Shown: one piece after another, positions 1 through 6,739 of the stretch
Layout: every line of letters begins with the position of its first letter
Position numbering within the stretch: position 1 is the first letter of the stretch
From: Candidatus Poribacteria bacterium
Lineage (GTDB): Bacteria; Poribacteria; WGA-4E; WGA-3G
Assembly: GCA_009843785.1 (NCBI GenBank)
Contig: VYCT01000158.1
Span: forward strand, 7,966 to 56,579
Reading direction: 5' to 3'
Length of the DNA: 48,614 nt
Translations under genes and position numbers: made by a program
Notes under the pieces: generated by a model
Seen by the model: the letters and a program-made list of their open reading frames with translations, nothing else
Told to the model about the DNA's origin: nothing
Database searches by the model: none

Positions 1-67
1 TTGGCAGTCGGACGAGGGGACCTCGCCCCTACGAACCGTCCTCTGTGAAAGATAAGGTGTCTATTTA
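1..67. repeat. Direct repeat, copy 1 (67 bp)
   Basis: This segment recurs at 326-392 with one visible mismatch (G at 56, A in the other copy). It contains the palindromic core GACGAGGGGACCTCGCCCC, which resembles other intergenic palindromes in the window (for example 13039-13059). The identity with copy 2 ends where the small inverted-repeat element at 69-290 begins. Confidence 0.85.
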
Positions 68-68
68 T

Positions 69-290
69 ACTAAACTTTGGACAGTTTTAAGACGATATAC
101 ATATCGCCCCTACGGGGCTTAGGACTTGGTAGGTATGCCGTTTCTATAGACATTTCGTCCCTACGGGACTGACCTTTGGTGCAGTAGAGTTTATTTTTCT
201 GCGAGTTTGGTTTGTGTAAGGAACCTTGAAAAAATCAGAGATGCTTTGAAAATCGGGCATGAATCTAACCGAAATTGTCCAAACTTTAGT
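69..290. mobile_element. MITE-like element with 19-bp terminal inverted repeats
   Basis: The left end (69-87, ACTAAACTTTGGACAGTTT) and the reverse complement of the right end (272-290, ACTAAAGTTTGGACAATTT) match at 17 of 19 positions. The element is flanked by ATTTAT on both sides (63-68 and 291-296), which looks like a target-site duplication. It is about 222 bp and has no coding capacity. Its interior holds two short palindromes containing the words CCCTACGGGG and CCCTACGGG. The same terminal repeat occurs at 46951-47074. Non-autonomous transposition is inferred; no transposase is in the window. Confidence 0.65.
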
Positions 291-325
291 ATTTATAGTG
301 CCCTCTAAAAATCATAAGACACATT

Positions 326-392
326 TTGGCAGTCGGACGAGGGGACCTCGCCCCTACGAACCGTCCTCTGTGAAAGATAAAGTGTCTATTTA
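326..392. repeat. Direct repeat, copy 2 (67 bp)
   Basis: This is the second copy of the segment at 1-67. It runs on into different sequence after CTATTTA, without the inverted-repeat element. The copies may come from a duplication or from two insertions of the same palindromic family. Confidence 0.85.
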
Positions 393-423
393 ATTGTTGG
401 TTTCACTATAAATAACGGTTTTC

Positions 424-452
424 TTGAAATAATTTTCGACTTGCGTTAGTAT
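424..452 (+). promoter_or_regulatory. Candidate sigma-70 promoter for the 495 gene
   Basis: TTGAAA at 424-429 and TAGTAT at 447-452 are separated by 17 bp, about 40 bp before the chosen start at 495. This is a sequence match only. The rest of 393-480 holds nothing else I can name. Confidence 0.4.
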
Positions 453-494
453 GTACGGCAAGTACTACTTCATAAGCAAATGGAGGAACGTGGG

Positions 495-1208
495 ATGAAA
501 TGGCTAAAATATGGGTGGTTTGCGATGATAGCGATGCTAATCAGCATACCTGTTGTCTTCGCAGCCCATGAGGAAGATAAAGGGCCCGAGAAATTCGGAC
601 GTTACGAATTCAAGGAACAAGACATTGCAGCAGCAACGGATGAATGTGATGCTGGTGGAGCGTCGGGGCCTGAATTCGTGCCGACCGTCCGAGACAATGA
701 ACCGAATTTGGCACTCCTCAAGGATGCGAAACCAGAAGCTTCCTCACAGTTAGAAGGGTGGTGTCCGCGTAGACACTGCGTAGAATACCTCAACGACGGT
801 TTTTACAACAACTGTCGGAGTTGGATTATCGGTCCAATACCGGGGTGGGCACAAATTGACATGGGTGATGTCGCGAATGTGAACCGTATCTATTTCGCGA
901 GCGATCATGCACAAGATTTCCAGGACCGGACAACGGCTGATTTTGATATTCTCGTTGCAACTACGAAAGCGGATCCCAATTCCGAAGCGAACACGTGGAC
1001 GAAGGTCTATACGCACAAGGGAGATCCTATTAGCGAGACAACTGAGTTCACCTTCAAAGATGTAGAAGCCCGGTGGTTGCGCCTCCATATTCGCGCGAAC
1101 GGTGGCGCGCGTGTTGATGAAATCGAGATTTATGGTGGACGTGATCCGATGGCTGTTGAGCCGGACGCGAAACTTACCACGACATGGGCAGAGATAAAAA
1201 CAGAGTAA
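495..1208 (+). CDS. Secreted discoidin (F5/8 type C)-like protein with C-terminal tag
   Basis: A 237-residue protein. Residues 1-24 form a signal peptide (basic start, hydrophobic MIAMLISIPVVFA, then AAHEE) with no lipobox cysteine. Residues about 65-215 resemble a galactose-binding or discoidin jelly roll: N-L-A-L-L-K near the start, WAQIDMGDVANVNRIYF in the middle and EIEIYGG at the end, a fold that usually binds carbohydrate. The last residues, VEPDAKLTTTWAEIKTE, form a tag shared with the proteins at 1285 and 13085. I chose ATG 495 because GGAGG lies at 482-486, 8 nt upstream; the upstream ATG at 480 would put that site inside the gene. The ligand is unknown. Confidence 0.75.
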   Translation: MKWLKYGWFAMIAMLISIPVVFAAHEEDKGPEKFGRYEFKEQDIAAATDECDAGGASGPEFVPTVRDNEPNLALLKDAKPEASSQLEGWCPRRHCVEYLNDGFYNNCRSWIIGPIPGWAQIDMGDVANVNRIYFASDHAQDFQDRTTADFDILVATTKADPNSEANTWTKVYTHKGDPISETTEFTFKDVEARWLRLHIRANGGARVDEIEIYGGRDPMAVEPDAKLTTTWAEIKTE

Positions 1209-1219
1209 GATTGCTATCT

Positions 1220-1246
1220 GTAGGCGAGGTTTAAAACCTCGCCTAC
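1220..1246. repeat. Perfect 13-bp palindrome between secreted-protein genes
   Basis: GTAGGCGAGGTTT at 1220-1232 is repeated in reverse complement at 1234-1246 around one A. No T-tract follows, so it is not a classic terminator. It belongs to the dispersed palindromes seen across the window and could still act as an mRNA stabiliser or attenuator between the two genes. Confidence 0.8.
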
Positions 1247-1284
1247 AACAAACAAGGTAGAGAAAGAAATTGCAATATGTCCGC

Positions 1285-2028
1285 ATGAAAACTTCCATAG
1301 GGCAGGTAACTCTTATTGTTGTACTGACGCTGTGTGTCAGCATCAGTTATGCTGAGATCTTATTTCACGACGATTTTGAGCGTCAAGAAATTGACCGCGC
1401 TCAATGGGCACCGCAAGTGAGTTGGGGACTTAAGGAGAATGACACGCGACATGATGTGCTTGATAGAAGAGTGCTCGACGTTTGGGGCGGCGGTGCGGGG
1501 TTGACGCTTACCGATTTCCCCGAAGAATTCGACTACTACGCTGATTTCAATGCAAAAAATGGCGGTTCGTTGGGGTTCGTTTTCCACGCGAGGAACGACA
1601 AATACTTCTATATGCACGATATCTCAACTGCTGGTTCTAAGCACGCACCACAACACATCGGATGGCATATAAACCTTGAGAACAATTGGTCCGTCGAAAC
1701 AACGCCTTTCGCAGATGAAAGAAAACGTAGGCAGAATGTTTGGTACCGCGTCAAGTTTGAAGTGCGCAAGAACTACAAGTTTAAGGCATACCTCGGTAAA
1801 GTTGGCGCGAAATGGAATAGTCTTGTTTTTGTCGGAGAATGGATTGATAGTGAGGAGAGATACGAAAAGGGTAAAATCGGTTTCTACGCGCGAGGCGGTA
1901 ATCGGGGCGCGGCCGCCCATCACGCGCAATTAGATAATATTTTTGTCACCACCCCGGGATTTAACATCTTTCCTGTTGAATCCAGAGGCAAACTCGCGGT
2001 AACGTGGGGAAACCTTAAAACACAATGA
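1285..2028 (+). CDS. Secreted DUF1080/LamG-like beta-sandwich protein
   Basis: About 247 residues with an N-terminal signal peptide (MKTSIGQVTLIVVLTLCVSISYA). The body begins ILFHDDFER and continues with LGFVFHARNDKYFYM and later EKGKIGFYARGG. This pattern is typical of concanavalin-like sandwich domains such as the 3-keto-disaccharide hydrolase or laminin G families. It ends with VESRGKLAVTWGNLKTQ, the tag also found at 1208 and 13085. An in-frame TTG at 1270 is an alternative start; neither has a clear ribosome-binding site. The stop overlaps the next start in ATGA, which suggests translational coupling to the oxidoreductase. Enzymatic activity is not shown. Confidence 0.7.
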   Translation: MKTSIGQVTLIVVLTLCVSISYAEILFHDDFERQEIDRAQWAPQVSWGLKENDTRHDVLDRRVLDVWGGGAGLTLTDFPEEFDYYADFNAKNGGSLGFVFHARNDKYFYMHDISTAGSKHAPQHIGWHINLENNWSVETTPFADERKRRQNVWYRVKFEVRKNYKFKAYLGKVGAKWNSLVFVGEWIDSEERYEKGKIGFYARGGNRGAAAHHAQLDNIFVTTPGFNIFPVESRGKLAVTWGNLKTQ

Positions 2029-3035
2029 ACTCTCAAAAACGATTGACAATAGGCATTATCGGTTCTGGCAATATGGGCAGACATCATCAGAGAATAGCAA
2101 CCGAGTACGGCGCAAGCGTCGTTGCGGTCCATGACGTGCAACTTGAGGCAGCACGCGAACTCGCAACGCATACTGACGGAGCACTCGCCACTACCGATTT
2201 AGATGCTTTTTTCGATATAGAAATGGATGGAGTGGTTATCACAACACCACCCCCTATTCGCTTTGAACCTATTCAGATGGCGTGCGATCGCGGTATTTCC
2301 GTCATGGTCGAGAAACCGCCTGCGCTGAATATGATTGAAGGTAGAAAGTGCCTTGAAGCCATTGAGAAAGCAGGTATCATCGCCGCCGTGGGATTCCAAC
2401 TCCGCTATCATCCGCTCTATGAACGGTTGAAGGCGTTAATCGCTTCGGAGACGGTACACCTCGTCCGGACGGTCTGCACCGTCAATTATTACCTTAGCTT
2501 CAGCATGGCACCATGGTTCTTGCAGTATGAAATAAGTGGGGGGCCCTTGCCTGAACAGGCGGTGCATGTATTGGATTGTGCGCGGTTTGTTATGGGAAAC
2601 CCGAAACCCGTGCAAGCACATGCTTTGGCTACTAAAAATATGGCACTGGAACGGACCGAATTTGATGCGGAAAACGCTATTCAGATGACTTACCAGTTGG
2701 ATAACGGCGTTTTCGGAACACACATGAATCACTGCGGCACAGAAGGATTTACTTTCGAGGTTGAAGTCGTCGGACCGCATTTGCGACTACACGCACACAT
2801 GACAGATAACACTATTCGCGGGTACCTTAACGGTGAAACTGTTAATGAACCGGCAGTCTCCGAAAACAGTTTAGGCTTAGACAAAACTGAGGCGTGGCTG
2901 CGCGCCATTGAAACTGGTGACAGGACACTCATCCGCTCGCCTTTTGCGGATGGCGTGCAGACACTCGCCTTAATTGATGCCGCGGTCCAGAGCCGCGACA
3001 CTGGTAGATTTATTAATGTGGAAGAATTGAGTTAG
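2025..3035 (+). CDS. Gfo/Idh/MocA family NAD(P)-dependent oxidoreductase
   Basis: A 336-residue protein. An N-terminal Rossmann fold shows GIIGSGNMGRHH at residues 9-20, followed by the EKP signature in MVEKPPALN near residue 102, which places the catalytic lysine. EQAVHVLD near residue 180 fits the active-site histidine helix of the C-terminal alpha/beta domain. The family oxidises or reduces sugars, inositols and related compounds in the cytoplasm; the substrate cannot be read here. The start overlaps the stop of the upstream secreted carbohydrate-binding-type gene by 4 nt, so a role in sugar use is plausible. A second family member lies at 35070-36035. Confidence 0.88.
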   Translation: MNSQKRLTIGIIGSGNMGRHHQRIATEYGASVVAVHDVQLEAARELATHTDGALATTDLDAFFDIEMDGVVITTPPPIRFEPIQMACDRGISVMVEKPPALNMIEGRKCLEAIEKAGIIAAVGFQLRYHPLYERLKALIASETVHLVRTVCTVNYYLSFSMAPWFLQYEISGGPLPEQAVHVLDCARFVMGNPKPVQAHALATKNMALERTEFDAENAIQMTYQLDNGVFGTHMNHCGTEGFTFEVEVVGPHLRLHAHMTDNTIRGYLNGETVNEPAVSENSLGLDKTEAWLRAIETGDRTLIRSPFADGVQTLALIDAAVQSRDTGRFINVEELS

Positions 3036-3106
3036 AAAAGCGGATAGACGGGTAAGCACTTGAAGTTTTCAATCCACTTCATCGAACCGCAAGGAAAATT
3101 AAAAAA

Positions 3107-3445
3107 ATGGTAGATTGGATTTATTTTCGGAATAGCTGAAACTCATGCAAAAAAGTGCAAGAGTTTCTTGACACACATAATGTACAAGCAGAAAACCGTA
3201 CGGACGCTCGAAAAGAGAAAATGGATGCTGAAACGGTATGGGCTTTAATGGGCGATGCGAAGCAGATTGTTGTCGCGAAAGGGAAGCGCGTTGAAACTTT
3301 CGTGCCGTCTGATGACACACAAGCACCGATTTTGAAAGCGGTCCTCGGTCGTAGCGGTAGCCTGCGCGCACCGACAGTCCAGAGTGGAGATGTCTTTTTT
3401 GTCGGCTACAATGTAGCACTCTATGAGAACCCACCGTTTGTCTAA
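3107..3445 (+). CDS. Candidate selenoprotein, Spx/ArsC-like thioredoxin fold (in-frame UGA at 3137-3139)
   Basis: ATG 3107 has AAGGA at 3091-3095. The frame reads MVDWIYFRNS, then TGA at 3137-3139, then NSCKKVQEFL and onward to the stop at 3443-3445: 112 residues if UGA is read as selenocysteine. The context S-U-N-S-C-K-K matches the S-C-T-S-C-R-K redox site of Spx and ArsC-family proteins, with U replacing the first cysteine. The remaining fold is intact: strand WIYFR, helix KKVQEFLDTHN, and a late R-A-P-T-V segment followed by GDVFFVGYN, as expected for the cis-proline region. Without readthrough only a GTG-initiated fragment (3155 onward) would be made, lacking the first strand and both redox residues. 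The role is probably thiol or selenol redox chemistry; the substrate is unknown. The selenocysteine machinery is not in this window. A sequencing error or pseudogene remains possible. Confidence 0.75.
3139..3166 (+). promoter_or_regulatory. Candidate bacterial SECIS hairpin
   Basis: Directly after the UGA, AAACTC (3139-3144) pairs with GAGTTT (3161-3166). After a single A-A mismatch, TGCA (3146-3149) pairs with TGCA (3156-3159), closing a six-base loop AAAAAG (3150-3155) that contains a G. Bacterial SECIS elements lie within the coding sequence just downstream of UGA and usually carry a G in the apical loop. This loop sits slightly closer to the UGA than in Escherichia coli fdhF. Confidence 0.6.
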
Positions 3446-3466
3446 ATCCAACGAGGACGAAAACTG

Positions 3467-4234
3467 ATGGCAACCATTGAAAAAATTTTGATTACGGGTG
3501 CAAGCGGATATTTAGCGCAATTTATTATTGACCGGTTGTACGGCACGTATGAACTGACGCTGACTGACATCGTTGAACTGGATCAGGTGCCTGCAAACAC
3601 GACCTTTATCAAGGCGGATGTGACAAACGCTTCTGAGATTGAGGCAGCGTGTGCCGAGCAGGATGCGGTTGTGCATCTCGTTGCCTTGGTACGAGGACGG
3701 TCTGATAAACCTGCTTCGTTATTTGCGGATGTGATGGTGAAGGGTACATGGAATGTCGCTGAAGCCTGCGTCCGACAAGGTGTACGGAAACTTGTGAACA
3801 TATCAAGTATATCGACGTGTCCTCCGGCTCCCGGCGTAAAATTGCCGTACGAGGTCGGTGATGATTTTCGGTTTGGCTCTGGAGATCTCTACTATGCGCT
3901 TGCGAAGTACCTCGGAGAGCGGATCGGCGCAGCCTACCATCAGGCACACGGATTAGATGTAATTCATGTCCGTCCTGGGGTTATCGCTGGCGATGGACAA
4001 AACCCCGGTCCAGCAGCCCCTGATGTTGTAACGGATCCTTGGTTCGTTTATGTGGATCCGAGAGATGTCGCGCTGTGTGTCGCCCGCGCACTTGAGACGG
4101 AAACGGTAAAATATGGGGCTTATAACGCCGTTGCTGGACGTACGGATTCCCGTTTTTCGTGGCAACAGGCAGCAGATGATTTAGGATATTCTCCAGAGCA
4201 CAACTGGCCAGATATCCCCGGCGGCGAGACGTAA
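3467..4234 (+). CDS. NAD-dependent epimerase/dehydratase (extended SDR)
   Basis: A 255-residue cytoplasmic protein with the nucleotide-binding motif ITGASGYLAQ near the N-terminus, an acidic strand end (LTLTDIVELD), FIKADVTN, LVNISSIS for the catalytic serine strand, and YYALAKYLGE carrying the Y-x-x-x-K pair. These define the NAD-dependent epimerase/dehydratase group, which usually acts on nucleotide sugars. At 255 residues it is short for the family, with a reduced C-terminal substrate domain. GAGGA lies about 9 nt before ATG 3467. It follows the candidate selenoprotein by 21 nt and is 2 nt from the methyltransferase start, so it may share their transcript. Confidence 0.82.
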   Translation: MATIEKILITGASGYLAQFIIDRLYGTYELTLTDIVELDQVPANTTFIKADVTNASEIEAACAEQDAVVHLVALVRGRSDKPASLFADVMVKGTWNVAEACVRQGVRKLVNISSISTCPPAPGVKLPYEVGDDFRFGSGDLYYALAKYLGERIGAAYHQAHGLDVIHVRPGVIAGDGQNPGPAAPDVVTDPWFVYVDPRDVALCVARALETETVKYGAYNAVAGRTDSRFSWQQAADDLGYSPEHNWPDIPGGET

Positions 4235-4236
4235 AG

Positions 4237-5673
4237 ATGCTTATGACCTCTGAAAACAATGAACCTCAATCAGAAACTACCGAACTGCGTGAGCAAATCG
4301 CCGCCCTTGATGCTGAACTCACTGAAGATTTTAAAGCCCAATTCTCGGTAGCCCCATTTCTATCTCGGAAAATCGTCAGTTTTCAAGGAAATAAAGACAA
4401 ACCCGCCTATGGTTGGTATAAATACAAAGAAGCCTTCTCAGCAAGCCTTGTTGAATATTTCCTCGGTAGTTACGACGGACAAATATCAGGAAAGGTGCTT
4501 GATCCGTTTGCTGGGATAGGCACAACCCTGTTTGCGGCGAGTTCGCAAGGCATCCCTGCTGATGGTATAGAATTGTTGCCTATCGGTCAAGAGATTATTC
4601 ATGCCCGTCTTTTGTCGGAAAGAGAAATGTCATCGGATGATCTCGCTACACTTGAGTATTGGATAACCGCTCTCCCTTGGAAGGAATGCCCAGAAAGAGT
4701 GTCATTCAGTACAATCCGAATCACAGAGAACGCTTATCCACAAGAAACAATAGAGGCGATTGAGAGGTACAGAGGTGCACTTCAACGAGAAAACGAGAAA
4801 ATTCAGGCAATCTTGCGTCTTGCACTCCTCTGTGTTTTAGAGAGTATCAGTTACACCCGAAAAGATGGGCAATATCTGCGTTGGGATGCTCGCTCAGGTA
4901 AAAGGCGACCTGGTACAAAGGCTTTCGACAAAGGTGAAATTCTCGCTTTTGATGCTGCCATAACTGCCAAACTCAAGGAAATTTTATCGGATGTCCGCGA
5001 TGTTGATATGCCTGTAACACTGTTCCCTGTTAATCGGGCAGTTGAGGATATTCAGTTATTTGAAGGTTCATGTCTTGAAATTCTGCCGACGCTTGAAGCA
5101 GCTGCCTACGGGGCAGTTATGACCTCGCCACCTTATTGCAACCGCTACGATTACACGCGGACTTATGCCCTTGAACTGGCGATGTTAGACTTGACCCAGG
5201 CAGAAGTTTCTAACCTACGGCAAGAAATGCTCAGTTGTACTGTGGAAAATCGAGAGAAAGATTTATTGAAAATTTGTCCACAGTGGACCCCTTTTATAGA
5301 GGCAGCCAACCAGCAAAAGTTACTACAAACAATATATACCTATCTTGATCACGAGAAGGCATCTGGTGCTTTAAACAATAACGGGATTCCGAGAATGGTT
5401 CGCGGATATTTCTCTGAAATGGCGTGCGTTATCGGTGAATGCGCCCGCGTTCTAAAACCCAATGCCCGTCTTTTCATGGTAAACGATAATGTACGCTATG
5501 CAGGGGTGAGCATCTCCCTAGACACGATTTTATCCGACATCGCACAGTCCCTCGGTTTTGAGGTAGAAAATATCCTTGTTGTTCCCGGTAAAAAAGGAAA
5601 TAGCAGTCAACAAATGGGGACGTATGGACGTGTGCCACTTCGGAAATGCGTGTATGTCTGGAGAAAAAAGTAG
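4237..5673 (+). CDS. Site-specific DNA methyltransferase (amino-MTase, DPFAG/TSPPY)
   Basis: A 478-residue protein. The AdoMet-binding motif DPFAGIGTT lies near residue 88 and the catalytic TSPPYCNRYDY near residue 292, so motif I precedes motif IV. S-P-P-Y is typical of N4-cytosine or N6-adenine amino methyltransferases. The roughly 200 residues between the motifs may hold the target-recognition part. The C-terminal part (LKPNARLFMVNDNVRY) is normal for the fold. No restriction gene is adjacent, so it could be a solitary methyltransferase or the remnant of a system. It starts 2 nt after the SDR stop. The recognition sequence cannot be read. Confidence 0.85.
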   Translation: MLMTSENNEPQSETTELREQIAALDAELTEDFKAQFSVAPFLSRKIVSFQGNKDKPAYGWYKYKEAFSASLVEYFLGSYDGQISGKVLDPFAGIGTTLFAASSQGIPADGIELLPIGQEIIHARLLSEREMSSDDLATLEYWITALPWKECPERVSFSTIRITENAYPQETIEAIERYRGALQRENEKIQAILRLALLCVLESISYTRKDGQYLRWDARSGKRRPGTKAFDKGEILAFDAAITAKLKEILSDVRDVDMPVTLFPVNRAVEDIQLFEGSCLEILPTLEAAAYGAVMTSPPYCNRYDYTRTYALELAMLDLTQAEVSNLRQEMLSCTVENREKDLLKICPQWTPFIEAANQQKLLQTIYTYLDHEKASGALNNNGIPRMVRGYFSEMACVIGECARVLKPNARLFMVNDNVRYAGVSISLDTILSDIAQSLGFEVENILVVPGKKGNSSQQMGTYGRVPLRKCVYVWRKK

Positions 5674-5689
5674 TGCTATATCTTAGAAA

Positions 5690-6266
5690 CCATAAGGGTC
5701 AATTTAAAAAAATCAGGACTTATGCAATTTTGACGATATGACGCTCCGTTAGACGGTAAACTGTCCAGAAACACAGACGTTCTCACGGCACAACCTAACA
5801 GGTTTGCGGCGTACTCGCCCAGATGCGACGTGCATCATGCTACCAAAGAGCGATCTGCGTAAGTTCTAAAAACAACCGCTACGGCCCCAGGACCTGTAGG
5901 TTCGGTTTCCTAACCGAACCGGATCCTACGCGAAAACCTTGAAAACTTCAAAAACCTCTTTAGTCCTGTAGGTTGGGTTGCACGGATCCCACCCAAAACG
6001 TGAAAATTATAGAAAAACATAACTTTTTCCAGAGACACCGCATTCACCAGAGACCAAGTGAAACCCAACGCTTTTGATGTGAAGTTACCGGGACGCTGAC
6101 TGTGTAGTTTCACTATGTTCTTGAATGCCTACAGTAGAAAACTATTGCCTTTCAGGTGTGTTTGGCATATCAATATCCAACTTCTCAACGCCGTTCAACC
6201 CAACCTACGGGATTTGAAAATCATCGGGTCTGGACAGGTTGACTTTGGCTAAATTGACACCTATGG
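5690..6266. mobile_element. Possible non-autonomous element bounded by 17-bp inverted repeats
   Basis: CCATAAGGGTCAATTTA at 5690-5706 matches the reverse complement of 6250-6266 (CCATAGGTGTCAATTTA) at 15 of 17 positions. No clear target duplication flanks it and no transposase is inside. It may be a composite of older insertions. Confidence 0.4.
5899..5920. repeat. Palindrome with TCCT loop
   Basis: GGTTCGGTT (5899-5907) and AACCGAACC (5912-5920) form a 9-bp hairpin around TCCT. A related hairpin with the same loop and different arms lies at 46650-46669. Confidence 0.75.
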
Positions 6267-6378
6267 ATTTTCAGAAGGTTTTTTATGCTATTCTTGGTAG
6301 GTTTGTGCTATTGATTGATGCATTTTTTGGCATTGCGTCATGCAAAACATACATATTCGGACATTAATTCATTTTTTG

Positions 6379-6407
6379 TTGCACATATTTTGTATAGGTG
6401 TTAAAAT
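6379..6407 (+). promoter_or_regulatory. Candidate promoter upstream of the truncated methyltransferase
   Basis: TTGCAC (6379-6384) and TAAAAT (6402-6407) are 17 bp apart. The distance to ATG 6740 is over 300 bp, so the link to that gene is weak. Confidence 0.25.
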
Positions 6408-6739
6408 ATATCTGACGTTAAGAAAATTCACGGTCTCGCGTGGATTACGTCAGGGCAGCTTCCTAATTTCTTAGGTGCGCCGCAGGTACTACGAATACCC
6501 GCGACGCTTCAGCACTGCCATAGTACGAGTATGACAGCGCTGGTTTCTATTGTATCACAGTGGACGCTTTGTGTGTGAGATTAATGGGAACCAGCACCCT
6601 ATAGGGAAGGTTGCCGAATACCTTTCTATTCCCTCGCGATGCGCGCATCAGCGCACCCACCCCTATAGTCCTGTCATTTTTCTTAGACCCAGAGAAAAGG
6701 GTATGCCTTTACTCTCATGTTGCAGTCTACGAGAGGACT

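Larger units (their letters stand above)
5674..6739. other. About 1 kb gene-poor, repeat-rich stretch
   Basis: I see no convincing gene here. It contains an inverted-repeat pair (5690-5706 with 6250-6266), a weaker pair (5713-5726 with 5856-5868, core AGRACTTAYGCA), a hairpin at 5899-5920, further palindrome-like words, and a candidate promoter at 6379-6407. The short open frames near 6550-6740 lack ribosome-binding sites and look non-coding. Confidence 0.6.

Noticed and set aside
750-1343. A 197-residue ORF on the minus strand
   Set aside because: It is antisense to the discoidin-like gene. Its residue composition is unlike a real protein and it has no signals.
3155-3445. A complete 96-residue ORF starting at GTG 3155
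   Set aside because: It begins in the middle of the first helix of a thioredoxin-like fold and lacks the redox motif. The upstream frame through the TGA restores both.
3099-3473. A 124-residue ORF on the minus strand across the candidate selenoprotein
   Set aside because: Its translation has no recognisable motif and lies antisense to a frame with clear fold features.
6611-6739. Upstream extension of the truncated methyltransferase to TTG 6611
   Set aside because: The added residues do not resemble the family, and ATG 6740 begins at the usual family start.
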